Assembly: GCA_902706205.1 (NCBI GenBank)
Contig: CACSKA010000009.1
Span: forward strand, 124,001 to 188,000
Direction: 5' to 3'
DNA length: 64,000 bases
Source of the DNA: Chryseobacterium sp. 18061
Lineage (GTDB): Bacteria; Pseudomonadota; Gammaproteobacteria; Enterobacterales; Enterobacteriaceae
Below, piece by piece: positions 8,407 through 17,593 of the stretch. Position 1 is the first letter of the stretch. Each line of letters begins with the position of its first letter. Position numbers and translations under genes: made by a program. Below the pieces are notes generated by a model, which was not told the DNA's origin, made no database searches, and was given only the letters and a program-made list of their open reading frames with translations.

Positions 8407-10407
8407 ATGTCCCGAAGAGAGCTAGCCAACGCGATCCGCGCCCTGAGTATGGACGCTGTGCAGAAAGCCAATTCCGGCCACCCGGGTGCCCCGATGGGGA
8501 TGGCGGATATTGCCGAAGTTCTGTGGAATGATTTCCTCAAGCACAACCCGACCGACCCGCACTGGTACGATCGTGACCGCTTTATTTTGTCCAACGGTCA
8601 CGCCTCGATGCTGCAATACAGCCTGCTGCATCTGACCGGTTACGACCTGCCAATGGAAGAGCTAAAAAACTTCCGCCAGCTGCATTCCAAAACGCCGGGA
8701 CACCCGGAACTGGGTTATACGCCGGGCATCGAAACCACCACTGGCCCGCTCGGTCAGGGGCTGGCGAATGCCGTCGGGATGGCGATTTCCGAGCGCACGC
8801 TGGCGGCGCAGTTTAACCAGCCGGACCACGACATCGTCGATCACTATACCTATGTGTTTATGGGTGACGGCTGTCTGATGGAAGGCATTTCGCACGAAGT
8901 CTGTTCACTGGCCGGAACGTTGGGCCTCGGCAAACTTATCGGCTTTTACGATCACAATGGCATCTCGATTGACGGCCATACCGAAGGCTGGTTTACCGAT
9001 GACACCGCCAAACGGTTCGAGGCCTATCACTGGCACGTGGTGCATGAAATCGATGGGCACGACCCGGAAGCGGTGAAAAAAGCGATCATCGAGGCGCAAA
9101 GCGTGAAGGACAAACCATCGCTGATTATCTGCAGGACGGTGATTGGTTTCGGCTCACCAAATAAAGCCGGGAAAGAGGAGTCTCACGGCTCTGCGCTCGG
9201 CGAAGAAGAAGTGGCGCTGGCGCGTAAACAGTTAGGCTGGAAATACCCGGCGTTTGACATTCCGAAAGAGATTTATCAGGGCTGGGACGCACGCGAGAAA
9301 GGCGATAAAGCCCAGCATAGCTGGAATGACAAACTTTCGGCGTATAAAAAAGCGCACCCAGATCTGGCGGCTGAATTCGAGCGCCGCATGAGTGGCAAAC
9401 TGCCGGATAACTGGCAGAACTTGACCCAGAAGTATATTGAGACATTGCAGTCGGAACCGGCGAAAATCGCCACCCGTAAGGCATCACAAAACACGCTTAA
9501 CGTTTATGGCCCGTATCTGAAAGAGTTGTTAGGCGGTTCGGCTGATCTTGCGCCGAGTAACCTGACTATCTGGAAAGAATCGGTTTCACTAAAAGAGGAT
9601 CCGGCCGGGAACTACATTCATTACGGCGTGCGCGAATTCGGTATGACTGCCATCGCCAACGGTATCGCCCATCACGGCGGCTTTTTGCCGTACACCGCGA
9701 CCTTCCTGATGTTCGTGGAATACGCCCGCAACGCCGCGCGCATGGCGGCGCTGATGAAGGCGCGACAAATTATGGTATACACCCATGACTCGATCGGTCT
9801 TGGGGAAGACGGTCCGACGCACCAGGCGGTTGAACAGCTTGCCAGCCTGCGCCTGACGCCAAACTTCAGCACCTGGCGTCCTTGCGATCAAGTGGAAACC
9901 GCGGTGGCGTGGAAAGCAGCCATTGAACGCCACGACGGCCCAACGGCGTTAATCTTGTCCCGCCAGAATCTGGCGCAAATAGAACGCTCGCCGGATCAGG
10001 TGAAAGCCATTGCCCGCGGCGGCTATGTGCTGAAAGACTCGGGCGGCAAGCCGGACCTTATCCTGATTGCGACGGGGTCAGAACTGGAAATCACCGTGCT
10101 GGCAGCGGAAAAACTGGTGGCGGATGGGCATAGCGTGCGGGTGGTTTCCCTGCCCTCTACCGATGTGTTTGATAAGCAGGATGAGGCGTATCGTGAATCC
10201 GTATTACCGTCGGACGTCTCCGCTCGCGTGGCAGTCGAAGCCGGGATTGCGGATTACTGGTATAAATACGTGGGCCTGAAAGGGGCGATTGTCGGCATGA
10301 CCACCTATGGCGAATCAGCGCCCGCCGAGAAGCTGTTCCCGTTCTTTGGCTTTACGGTGGAGAATGTTGTCGAGAAAGCGAAGAAGGTATTAGCCCGTAA
10401 ATCCTAA
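8407..10407 (+). CDS. tktB: Transketolase B
   Basis: TktB is a thiamine-diphosphate enzyme moving two-carbon ketol units in the pentose phosphate pathway. The 666-residue protein shows NSGHPGAPMGMAD at the N terminus, the ThDP/Mg motif GDGCLMEG...FYDHNGISIDG near residues 155-192, and the transketolase signature GEDGPTHQAVEQLASLR near 469. It is one residue shorter than E. coli TktB and resembles that paralogue (MSRRELANAIRALSMDAVQ). Its place 20 bp after talA supports tktB over tktA. An ERIC element follows. Confidence 0.97.
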   Translation: MSRRELANAIRALSMDAVQKANSGHPGAPMGMADIAEVLWNDFLKHNPTDPHWYDRDRFILSNGHASMLQYSLLHLTGYDLPMEELKNFRQLHSKTPGHPELGYTPGIETTTGPLGQGLANAVGMAISERTLAAQFNQPDHDIVDHYTYVFMGDGCLMEGISHEVCSLAGTLGLGKLIGFYDHNGISIDGHTEGWFTDDTAKRFEAYHWHVVHEIDGHDPEAVKKAIIEAQSVKDKPSLIICRTVIGFGSPNKAGKEESHGSALGEEEVALARKQLGWKYPAFDIPKEIYQGWDAREKGDKAQHSWNDKLSAYKKAHPDLAAEFERRMSGKLPDNWQNLTQKYIETLQSEPAKIATRKASQNTLNVYGPYLKELLGGSADLAPSNLTIWKESVSLKEDPAGNYIHYGVREFGMTAIANGIAHHGGFLPYTATFLMFVEYARNAARMAALMKARQIMVYTHDSIGLGEDGPTHQAVEQLASLRLTPNFSTWRPCDQVETAVAWKAAIERHDGPTALILSRQNLAQIERSPDQVKAIARGGYVLKDSGGKPDLILIATGSELEITVLAAEKLVADGHSVRVVSLPSTDVFDKQDEAYRESVLPSDVSARVAVEAGIADYWYKYVGLKGAIVGMTTYGESAPAEKLFPFFGFTVENVVEKAKKVLARKS

Positions 10408-10414
10408 GTCCGAA

Positions 10415-10530
10415 TCCTAAATAATTTGGGTTGCAGGAAGGCGACAAGGGAGCGTATCCCCAGGATGCTTACACCGTAAGTGACTGGGGTGCGAGAATGC
10501 AGTCAACGTATCTGCGACCCAAACTATGAC
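10415..10530. repeat. ERIC (enterobacterial repetitive intergenic consensus) element
   Basis: The stretch between tktB and ypfG contains the hallmarks of ERIC: GGTTGCAGgAAGGCGaCAAG near 10430, the central TCCCCAGGA..CTTAC followed by GTAAGTGACTGGGGTG (about 10456-10492), and AACTATGACGG at the right end. The whole folds as an imperfect palindrome. ERICs are non-coding, transcribed elements; this one lies between convergent genes. Confidence 0.88.
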
Positions 10531-10535
10531 GGATT

Positions 10536-11582
10536 TTAACGCGTGATCCACAACGTGGGCCATGCATCTGGCCCCTGCCAGTTATCGCAGGCCGGTTGCC
10601 CGGCGTAGCGCACCAGACGAAAGCGCTGGCCGTCATAACGCCAGCGCGTTTGTACGCCGCAGTCGCCCTGACCGCGGCCCTTATCCAGCGTCTCCAGCTC
10701 ACGCGTTTTGTCATTGAAGGTCAAATTGACCAGTTCGATGTCGCGCTCGTCACTTTCCTGCGGCAGAAACGGCAGGCGCAGCCTTATGGGCTGTGCGACA
10801 AAAGGTTTCTGTCGCGAAACGAGCCACGCCCGATAAATGGTGTTGTAGGCCCCCGATTCGCAGGTCAGCATCAGCAGCGCTTTATCGTCGGTAAGCGGCG
10901 TAACCCATACTTCGCGGCGCAGAGGATCCAGCGAGCACTGGCTGTTATTCATGCGCCAGGTCCCGTAATCGAGCAGATCGTTAAACTCTTCGCGGCTGAA
11001 CGGCGTCGGCGTTGGATTCACTTTTTTCACCGTTTTCAGTGCCGGAGCCGGCGGCACGCTCAGCGGTGGCTCGTCACCTTTGCCAATCCACGCAGTTTCG
11101 CTGCCGACGCGCTTTTGCTGATCGTCAATAAACAGCAGCGCCGCTTTCAGCCCCTGCAAAGAGATACTCTGCGTGCCTTTTTCAAGCGTCAGCGCCTGTC
11201 CATTCTGTATATGCTGGAGGAAAGTGTTGATGGTTGGACTGTCGCCAGTGCTGAGATGCCACGGCGTAATCTGCCAGTGTTCACCGGCCAGCTTTAACGG
11301 CGAGCCATCCAGCAGCAAACGTGGGGCGATGGGGGGAATTTTCGCCAGCGGGTTTTCCGGGCCGCCCAGTTCGATGCGCAGGGTTGAGTCATTGTGCGCA
11401 CCTGCGCTGCGTGTCAGCGACATTACCAGCCCGTGGTGTAAGCCAATATTGCGCGTTATACAGAAATTCTGATTATTGCAGGTCACCTGCCAGTCGCTGA
11501 ATTCCTGTTGCACAGGCGCAGCCCACGTCAGCGTCGACGGTAACCCGACCAGCAGCAAAAGAAAAAGCAAACGAAAAGACAC
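10536..11582 (-). CDS. ypfG: DUF1176 exported protein YpfG
   Basis: This 348-residue protein has an N-terminal hydrophobic signal peptide (about residues 3-20) followed by APVQQEFSDWQVTCNNQNFC, and matches the DUF1176 family; its function is unknown. It is probably periplasmic. I chose the GTG at 11582 because the longer frame (to 11630) would put its first 16 codons across a terminator that ends nudK, and because TGGGG lies just upstream of the GTG. The resulting length is close to that of E. coli YpfG. It is convergent with tktB. Confidence 0.85.
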   Translation of the reverse strand: MSFRLLFLLLLVGLPSTLTWAAPVQQEFSDWQVTCNNQNFCITRNIGLHHGLVMSLTRSAGAHNDSTLRIELGGPENPLAKIPPIAPRLLLDGSPLKLAGEHWQITPWHLSTGDSPTINTFLQHIQNGQALTLEKGTQSISLQGLKAALLFIDDQQKRVGSETAWIGKGDEPPLSVPPAPALKTVKKVNPTPTPFSREEFNDLLDYGTWRMNNSQCSLDPLRREVWVTPLTDDKALLMLTCESGAYNTIYRAWLVSRQKPFVAQPIRLRLPFLPQESDERDIELVNLTFNDKTRELETLDKGRGQGDCGVQTRWRYDGQRFRLVRYAGQPACDNWQGPDAWPTLWITR

Positions 11583-11598
11583 GAGATGACCCCAGAAG

Positions 11599-11621
11599 AA
11601 AAAACGCCGATTAGTGCGGCG
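11599..11621 (-). terminator. Intrinsic terminator after nudK
   Basis: On the minus strand a CGCCG/CGGCG stem (11617-11621 with 11605-11609) around a 7-nt loop is followed by six T residues. It separates nudK from ypfG and helps decide the ypfG start. Confidence 0.7.
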
Positions 11622-11657
11622 TATCCTCACCTGGCGGCCACCTTTTACTCAATCGGA

Positions 11658-12233
11658 TTAGTCCATTAAACCGGCGTTTTGCAGATATTGAAGCAGGATA
11701 ACCGCTTTGCCGTCACGAATTTCACCGCTTTTAACCATCGCCAGCGCGCGTTCGAAAGGCATTTCCAGTACGTCGATGTCTTCATCTTCCACACCGCCGC
11801 CCGCGTTAGCACGCAGGTTGTCGTGGTATTCGGCGACAAAGAAATGCACCAGTTCGGTCACGCCACCCGGCGACATGTACAGCTCGAAGACTTTGCGCAC
11901 GTCGTCAACCTGATAGCCGGTTTCTTCCACCGCTTCTTTGCGAATACAGGCTTCTGGCTCATCGTCATCGAGCAGCCCGGCACAGGTTTCGATTAATCTG
12001 CCGTCGGCGTTGCCGTTGACCCACGTCGCGACGCGGAACTGGCGCACCAGCACCACGGTTTTCTTTTGCGGGTTGTACAGCAGAATGGTGGCTCCGTTAC
12101 CGCGATCGTAGACTTCGCGTTTGTGGCGCACAATTTCTCCATCCTTGCGCGTCAAATCGTAGGTGATGTTGCGCAAAACGAAGTAATTTTCCGACAGGAC
12201 TTTGTCTTTGATGATTTCGATATTAAATGACAT
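11658..12233 (-). CDS. nudK: Nudix hydrolase, GDP-mannose pyrophosphatase NudK
   Basis: NudK hydrolyses GDP-mannose to GMP and mannose-1-phosphate. The 191-residue protein has the Nudix box at residues 86-108 (G-x5-E-x7-REUXEEXGU form: GLLDDDEPEACIRKEAVEET), with the metal-binding glutamates conserved. The length equals E. coli NudK/YffH. In E. coli aegA and narQ lie between nudK and acrD; here acrD begins about 220 bp away on the opposite strand. Confidence 0.95.
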   Translation of the reverse strand: MSFNIEIIKDKVLSENYFVLRNITYDLTRKDGEIVRHKREVYDRGNGATILLYNPQKKTVVLVRQFRVATWVNGNADGRLIETCAGLLDDDEPEACIRKEAVEETGYQVDDVRKVFELYMSPGGVTELVHFFVAEYHDNLRANAGGGVEDEDIDVLEMPFERALAMVKSGEIRDGKAVILLQYLQNAGLMD

Positions 12234-12362
12234 TACGGCTCCACAGCGTCAGAATTCGCCATCAAGTCTACCCGTCATCGCTTACTTTGTCGTTACGCAT
12301 ATTTACATGGCGTTATGTATGCTTATGCATGAAAGCGGCATGATAATTTACACTATCTCCTT

Positions 12363-12380
12363 AATTTCTCCACGTTTCGC
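12363..12380 (+). promoter_or_regulatory. Possible BaeR-type box upstream of acrD
   Basis: The 18-mer aatttctccacgtttcgc shares the TTTCTCCA core and part of the right half with the BaeR consensus reported for acrD and mdtA in E. coli. It lies about 72 bp before the acrD start. This is an eye match with several mismatches. Confidence 0.35.
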
Positions 12381-12451
12381 TCAGGCCTTGCCGCTACAGT
12401 GTTCAAAGCCTGTAATAACAAAAAAATACGTGTAATGAGGTCCTGATTCCG

Positions 12452-15400
12452 ATGGCGAATTTCTTTATTGATCGCCCCATTTTTGCCTGGGTGCTGGCCA
12501 TCCTGTTGTGTCTGACAGGGACGCTGGCGATTTTATCACTGCCTGTTGAGCAATATCCCGATTTAGCCCCACCTAACGTGCGTATCACCGCCAACTATCC
12601 GGGGGCATCTGCACAAACCCTGGAAAATACGGTGACTCAGGTTATCGAGCAGAATATGACCGGGCTCGATAACATGATGTATATGTCCTCCCAGAGCAGC
12701 GCTGCCGGGCAGGCGACCGTGACCATTACCTTTACCGCCGGTACAGACCCGAACGAAGCGATGCAGCAGGTGCAAAACCAGCTGCAATCCGCGCTGAAAA
12801 AACTGCCCCAAGCGGTACAGGATCAAGGCGTTACTGTGCGTAAAACCGGGGATACTAACATTCTGACCATTGCCTTCGTCTCGACGGACGGCAGCATGGA
12901 TAAACAGGATATCGCCGACTATGTCGCCAGTAACGTGCAGGAACCGCTGAGCCGTGTGAATGGCGTGGGGAATATTTCTGCCTATGGCTCACAATATTCC
13001 ATGCGCATCTGGCTCGATCCGGCGAAGCTCAACAGCTACCAGTTGACGACTCAGGATGTGACCGAAGCGGTCAGTTCGCAGAATGCCCAAGTGGCCGTTG
13101 GCCAGTTAGGCGGTACACCGTCGGTCAATAAACAGGCCCTGAACGCGACGGTTAATGCCCAATCGCTGTTGCAAACACCGCAGCAGTTCCGCGATATCAC
13201 GTTACGCGTCAATAAAGATGGTTCGCTGGTCACGCTTGGCGACGTGGCGAAAGTCGAACTGGGCGCGGAAAACTACGATTATCTGAGCCGCTACAACCGC
13301 AAAGCGGCGTCCGGTTTAGGTATTCAGCTGGCATCCGGCGCCAACGAAATGCAGACCGCCGAAGCCACGCTAGCTCGCCTCGATGAGCTATCGCACTACT
13401 TCCCGCACGGGCTGGAATATAAGATTGCCTACGAGACCACGTCGTTCGTTAAAGCCTCGATTCATGATGTCGTGAAAACGCTGCTGGAAGCGATCGCCCT
13501 GGTGTTCCTGGTGATGTACCTGTTCCTGCAAAACTTTCGCGCCACGCTTATTCCGACCATTGCCGTGCCCGTCGTCCTGATGGGAACCTTCGCTATCCTG
13601 TACTCGTTTGGCTATTCGATAAACACGCTAACGATGTTCGCAATGGTGTTGGCCATTGGCCTGCTGGTGGATGACGCCATCGTGGTGGTGGAAAACGTCG
13701 AACGAATCATGAGCTCCGAAGGGCTTTCGCCTCGGGAAGCGACGCGAAAATCGATGGGACAAATTCAGGGTGCACTGGTCGGTATCGCGATGGTGCTGTC
13801 GGCGGTGTTTATCCCGATGGCCTTCTTCGGCGGGACCACCGGCGCGATTTACCGTCAGTTCTCGATAACGATTGTGTCGGCGATGGTACTGTCGGTGCTG
13901 GTAGCGATGATCCTCACCCCGGCTCTGTGCGCCACGCTGCTCAAGCCGCTGCATAAAGGCGAACATCACGGTCAAAGAGGATTCTTCGGCTGGTTTAACC
14001 GGATGTTCGATAAGAGCGCGCAGCGCTATGAAACTCGCGTCGGTAAAATTCTTCATCGCAGCCTGCGCTGGATCCTGATTTACGTGCTGCTGCTCGGCGG
14101 CATGGTGTTCCTGTTCCTCAAACTACCGACCTCCTTCCTGCCGCAGGAAGACCGCGGCATGTTCCTGACGTCCATCCAGTTGCCAAGCGGCTCCACGCAG
14201 CAGCAGACGCTGAAAGTGGTGGAAAAGGTTGAGGACTACTTCTTCAAAAATGAGCAGACCAACGTCTCGTCGATTTTTGCCACCATCGGTTCCGGCCCGG
14301 GCGGTAACGGGCAGAATGTCGCGCGTATGTTTATCCGTCTGAAAGACTGGGACGATCGTGACACCAAAACCGGCACCTCGTTTGCCATTATCGAACGAGC
14401 CACTAAAGCGTTTAATAAAATTAACGAAGCACGGGTGTTTGCTAACAGCCCAGCGGCAATCAGCGGTCTCGGCAGCTCGGCGGGCTTCGATATGGAGCTT
14501 CAGGACCACGCAGGCCTCGGTCATGATGCCTTGATGGCGGCACGCGATAAGCTACTGGATTTAGCCAGTAACGAACCGGATTTAACTCGCGTGCGCCACA
14601 ACGGTCTCGACGACAGCCCGCAGCTGCAAATCGATATTGATCAGCGTAAAGCGCAGGCGCTTGGGGTCTCGATAGATGACATTAACGACACCATGCAAAC
14701 CGCGTGGGGGTCAGATTACGTCAACGACTTTATGGATCGTGGCCGTACTAAGAAAGTGTATGTCCAGTCAGCCGCGCCGTATCGTATGTTGCCGGACGAC
14801 ATTAATTACTGGTATGTGCGAAACAGCGAGGGCGGCATGGTGCCATTCTCGGCCTTCGCCACCTCGCGCTGGGAAACAGGTTCTCCACGCCTGGAGCGTT
14901 ACAACGGTTATTCCGCGCTGGAAATCGTCGGTGAAGCCGCACCGGGCGTCAGTACCGGTACCGCGATGGACGTGATGGAAAAACTGGTCAGCCAGCTTCC
15001 GACCGGCTTTGGCCTGGAGTGGACGGCAATGTCCTATCAGGAACGTCTCTCCGGTGCGCAAGCCCCTGCTCTGTACGCGATTTCACTGCTGGTGGTATTC
15101 CTGTGTCTGGCGGCGCTGTATGAGAGCTGGTCGGTGCCGTTCTCGGTAATGCTGGTGGTGCCGCTCGGGGTGATCGGCGCGCTGCTCGCGACCTGGATGC
15201 GCGGGCTTGAGAACGACGTGTACTTCCAGGTCGGCCTGTTGACGGTTATCGGGCTTTCGGCGAAGAACGCCATTCTTATCGTCGAGTTTGCCAACGAGAT
15301 GAATGAGAAAGGACAGGATTTGCTGGAAGCCACGCTGCATGCCTGTCGTCAACGTCTGCGCCCAATTCTGATGACTTCGCTGGCGTTTATCTTCGGCGTA

Positions 15401-15565
15401 CTGCCGATGGCAACCAGCACCGGTGCAGGTTCTGGTAGCCAGCACGCGGTCGGTACTGGGGTGATGGGCGGGATGATCTCAGCGACCATACTGGCCATCT
15501 TCTTTGTACCGCTGTTCTTCGTGCTAGTACGTCGCCGCTTCCCGCTGAAAGAGAAGCCGCAATAA
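12452..15565 (+). CDS. acrD: RND multidrug efflux pump AcrD
   Basis: AcrD is an inner-membrane proton-driven RND transporter that works with AcrA and TolC and exports aminoglycosides and other amphiphiles. The 1037-residue protein has the RND plan of 12 membrane helices and two large periplasmic loops. The proton-relay aspartates are in GLLVDDAIVVVENVER (about residues 407-408), and the TM10 lysine is in GLSAKNAILIVEFA (about 940). Length and sequence match AcrD more closely than AcrB (for example FIDRPIFAWVLAILLCLTGTLAI at the start). It is monocistronic with a terminator. In E. coli it is controlled by BaeSR and CpxAR. Confidence 0.97.
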   Translation: MANFFIDRPIFAWVLAILLCLTGTLAILSLPVEQYPDLAPPNVRITANYPGASAQTLENTVTQVIEQNMTGLDNMMYMSSQSSAAGQATVTITFTAGTDPNEAMQQVQNQLQSALKKLPQAVQDQGVTVRKTGDTNILTIAFVSTDGSMDKQDIADYVASNVQEPLSRVNGVGNISAYGSQYSMRIWLDPAKLNSYQLTTQDVTEAVSSQNAQVAVGQLGGTPSVNKQALNATVNAQSLLQTPQQFRDITLRVNKDGSLVTLGDVAKVELGAENYDYLSRYNRKAASGLGIQLASGANEMQTAEATLARLDELSHYFPHGLEYKIAYETTSFVKASIHDVVKTLLEAIALVFLVMYLFLQNFRATLIPTIAVPVVLMGTFAILYSFGYSINTLTMFAMVLAIGLLVDDAIVVVENVERIMSSEGLSPREATRKSMGQIQGALVGIAMVLSAVFIPMAFFGGTTGAIYRQFSITIVSAMVLSVLVAMILTPALCATLLKPLHKGEHHGQRGFFGWFNRMFDKSAQRYETRVGKILHRSLRWILIYVLLLGGMVFLFLKLPTSFLPQEDRGMFLTSIQLPSGSTQQQTLKVVEKVEDYFFKNEQTNVSSIFATIGSGPGGNGQNVARMFIRLKDWDDRDTKTGTSFAIIERATKAFNKINEARVFANSPAAISGLGSSAGFDMELQDHAGLGHDALMAARDKLLDLASNEPDLTRVRHNGLDDSPQLQIDIDQRKAQALGVSIDDINDTMQTAWGSDYVNDFMDRGRTKKVYVQSAAPYRMLPDDINYWYVRNSEGGMVPFSAFATSRWETGSPRLERYNGYSALEIVGEAAPGVSTGTAMDVMEKLVSQLPTGFGLEWTAMSYQERLSGAQAPALYAISLLVVFLCLAALYESWSVPFSVMLVVPLGVIGALLATWMRGLENDVYFQVGLLTVIGLSAKNAILIVEFANEMNEKGQDLLEATLHACRQRLRPILMTSLAFIFGVLPMATSTGAGSGSQHAVGTGVMGGMISATILAIFFVPLFFVLVRRRFPLKEKPQ

Positions 15566-15583
15566 ACTGAACAACACACTATA

Positions 15584-15612
15584 AAGGCGACCTTATCGGG
15601 TCGCCTTTTTTA
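15584..15612 (+). terminator. Intrinsic terminator after acrD
   Basis: A 9-bp stem (AAGGCGACC at 15584-15592 with GGTCGCCTT at 15599-15607) is followed by a T tract. Confidence 0.85.
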
Positions 15613-15668
15613 TCATTTCTACGGTGTGGCACAACGGACAAACAGTTAGCACATTACCCACAACGGAA

Positions 15669-15728
15669 TTATTTACGAAGCATGTCTTCGATAAAATCTT
15701 TCCAGTTTCCCAGTTCATGTTCGATCAT
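15669..15728 (-). CDS. ypfM: 19-residue small protein YpfM
   Basis: A 19-codon frame on the minus strand reads MIEHELGNWKDFIEDMLRK, close to the experimentally detected E. coli YpfM (MIERELGNWKDFIEVMLRK) at the same place between acrD and yffB. It has GAGAGG eight bases before the ATG. The conservation of a 19-residue peptide with synonymous and conservative changes supports real translation. It is amphipathic with no obvious membrane segment. Function is unknown. Confidence 0.88.
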   Translation of the reverse strand: MIEHELGNWKDFIEDMLRK

Positions 15729-16082
15729 AACAACCTCTCTTATTATTATCATTAGTGTACGAAAATAGCCTGGAGTTGTGAAGATAGGATAACCCATCGC
15801 TGCGATAACTGCCCTGAGCCTCCGTATTACGGGGGCTTAACGTTACTATGACTGATGCCCATTTATTTAATGTGACTTACTGCAATATTCTGAAACAACA
15901 CGACTTCCGCATGATTTCACCATATTATGCGTTTCAGATGAACATCTATTCAGTTCTTACGGGTTGATATTTCGCTTAGGGATAAGTAGGGTCGTATAAA
16001 TATTTCGCGTATGATCCACAACCGATTTTCATTATTCGAAAAATCTGAGCGATTTACCTGTTTCACCGCAAAAGGATTAAAC
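15729..16082. other. Intergenic region between ypfM and yffB
   Basis: This 354-bp, fairly AT-rich gap holds the ypfM upstream region (AGAGGTTGTT before its ATG) and the yffB leader (AAAAGGA before 16083). An isolated hairpin at about 15814-15838 pairs agcctccgt with acgggggct with one wobble, followed by only two T residues. I see no convincing gene. A small RNA cannot be excluded. Confidence 0.5.
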
Positions 16083-16436
16083 ATGATAACGATGTACGGG
16101 ATAAAAAACTGCGACACCATCAAGAAGGCACGCCGCTGGCTGGATGACCACCAGATTGAATACCGTTTTCACGACTACCGGGCGGACGGTCTTGACCGCG
16201 CGTTACTCGACACATTTATCGACGAACTGGGCTGGGAAGCGCTGCTGAACACCCGTGGCACCACCTGGCGCAAGCTGGATGAGTCCGTTCGCGCCAGCAT
16301 CAAAAATGCTGATGCCGCCGCCACGTTGATGCTGGAAATGCCAGCAATCATCAAACGCCCATTGCTCTGTGCGCCCGGTCAGCCTATGCTGCTGGGCTTT
16401 AGTGATTCCAGTTACCAGACGTATAACGAGGTATAG
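16083..16436 (+). CDS. yffB: ArsC/Spx-family protein YffB
   Basis: This 117-residue thioredoxin-fold protein of the ArsC/Spx (MgsR) family begins MITMYGIKNCDTIKKARRWL, with a single active-site-position Cys10, and ends PMLLGFSDSSYQTYNEV. Purified homologues bind glutathione, but no physiological role is settled. The frame is open from 16011. The ATG at 16083 has AAAAGGA upstream and matches the E. coli start. dapE starts 3 bp after its stop, so the two are surely co-transcribed. Confidence 0.94.
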   Translation: MITMYGIKNCDTIKKARRWLDDHQIEYRFHDYRADGLDRALLDTFIDELGWEALLNTRGTTWRKLDESVRASIKNADAAATLMLEMPAIIKRPLLCAPGQPMLLGFSDSSYQTYNEV

Positions 16437-16439
16437 TGT

Positions 16440-17567
16440 ATGTCATGCCCGGTCATTGAGCTGGCTCAGCAGCTTATTCGCCGCCCTTCCCTTAGCCCCG
16501 ATGATGCGGGTTGCCAGGCGCTGATGATTGAGCGCCTGCGCGCGATTGGTTTTACCGTTGAAGCGATGGACTTCGGTGACACGCAGAATTTCTGGGCGTG
16601 GCGTGGGAAAGGTGAAACACTCGCCTTTGCCGGTCACACCGACGTGGTGCCTGCGGGCGATGCCAACCGCTGGATTAATCCGCCATTCGAACCGACTATT
16701 CGTGACGGAATGTTGTTCGGTCGCGGTGCGGCGGATATGAAAGGCTCGCTCGCGGCGATGGTTGTCGCCGCCGAGCGTTTTGTCGCCCAGCATCCGAACC
16801 ATAAAGGCCGTCTGGCGTTCCTGATAACGTCCGACGAAGAAGCCAGCGCAACGCACGGCACCGTCAAGGTGGTTGAAGCGTTGATGTCACGTAACGAGCG
16901 CCTCGATTACTGTCTGGTCGGTGAACCGTCCAGTACCGAAGTTGTAGGCGACGTGGTGAAAAATGGCCGTCGCGGCTCGCTCACCTGCAATCTGACCATT
17001 CATGGCGTGCAGGGTCATGTGGCATATCCGCATCTGGCCGATAACCCGGTCCATCGCGCAGCACCGATGCTCAATGAGCTGGTGCAGATCGAGTGGGATC
17101 AGGGCAACGAATACTTCCCACAGACCAGCATGCAGATTGCGAATATTAATGCCGGAACTGGCAGCAATAACGTCATCCCTGGCGATCTGGTGGTGCAGTT
17201 CAACTTCCGCTTCAGCACCGAACTGACCGACTCAATGATCAAAGAGCGCGTAATCGCTCTGTTGGAAAAACACCAACTGCGCTACAGCGTGGACTGGTGG
17301 CTCTCCGGGCAGCCGTTCCTCACCGGACGCGGCAAGCTGGTCGATGCGGTAGTGAACGCCATTGAGCACTATAATGAGATTAAACCGCAGCTGCTGACCA
17401 CAGGCGGCACCTCAGACGGACGCTTTATCGCCCGAATGGGCGCTCAGGTCGTGGAACTGGGACCGGTAAATGCCACCATTCATAAAATTAATGAATGCGT
17501 TAATGCCGCCGACCTGCAGCTTCTCGCCCGAATGTATCAGCGGATCATGGAACAACTTGTCGCGTAG
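16440..17567 (+). CDS. dapE: Succinyl-diaminopimelate desuccinylase
   Basis: DapE hydrolyses N-succinyl-L,L-diaminopimelate to L,L-diaminopimelate and succinate in the lysine and peptidoglycan precursor pathway. The 375-residue dinuclear zinc M20 hydrolase has metal ligands in AGHTDVV (His66), GAADMKG (Asp99) and SDEEASA (catalytic Glu133, ligand Glu134), and a late His in NATIHKINE. It lies 3 bp after yffB and 26 bp before ypfN, the E. coli arrangement. Confidence 0.97.
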   Translation: MSCPVIELAQQLIRRPSLSPDDAGCQALMIERLRAIGFTVEAMDFGDTQNFWAWRGKGETLAFAGHTDVVPAGDANRWINPPFEPTIRDGMLFGRGAADMKGSLAAMVVAAERFVAQHPNHKGRLAFLITSDEEASATHGTVKVVEALMSRNERLDYCLVGEPSSTEVVGDVVKNGRRGSLTCNLTIHGVQGHVAYPHLADNPVHRAAPMLNELVQIEWDQGNEYFPQTSMQIANINAGTGSNNVIPGDLVVQFNFRFSTELTDSMIKERVIALLEKHQLRYSVDWWLSGQPFLTGRGKLVDAVVNAIEHYNEIKPQLLTTGGTSDGRFIARMGAQVVELGPVNATIHKINECVNAADLQLLARMYQRIMEQLVA

Positions 17568-17593
17568 CGGCATTACTCAAAGAGGTATCAGGC

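Noticed and set aside
10415..10530. Riboswitch or small RNA gene after tktB
   Set aside because: The sequence matches the ERIC repeat, which explains the strong secondary structure.
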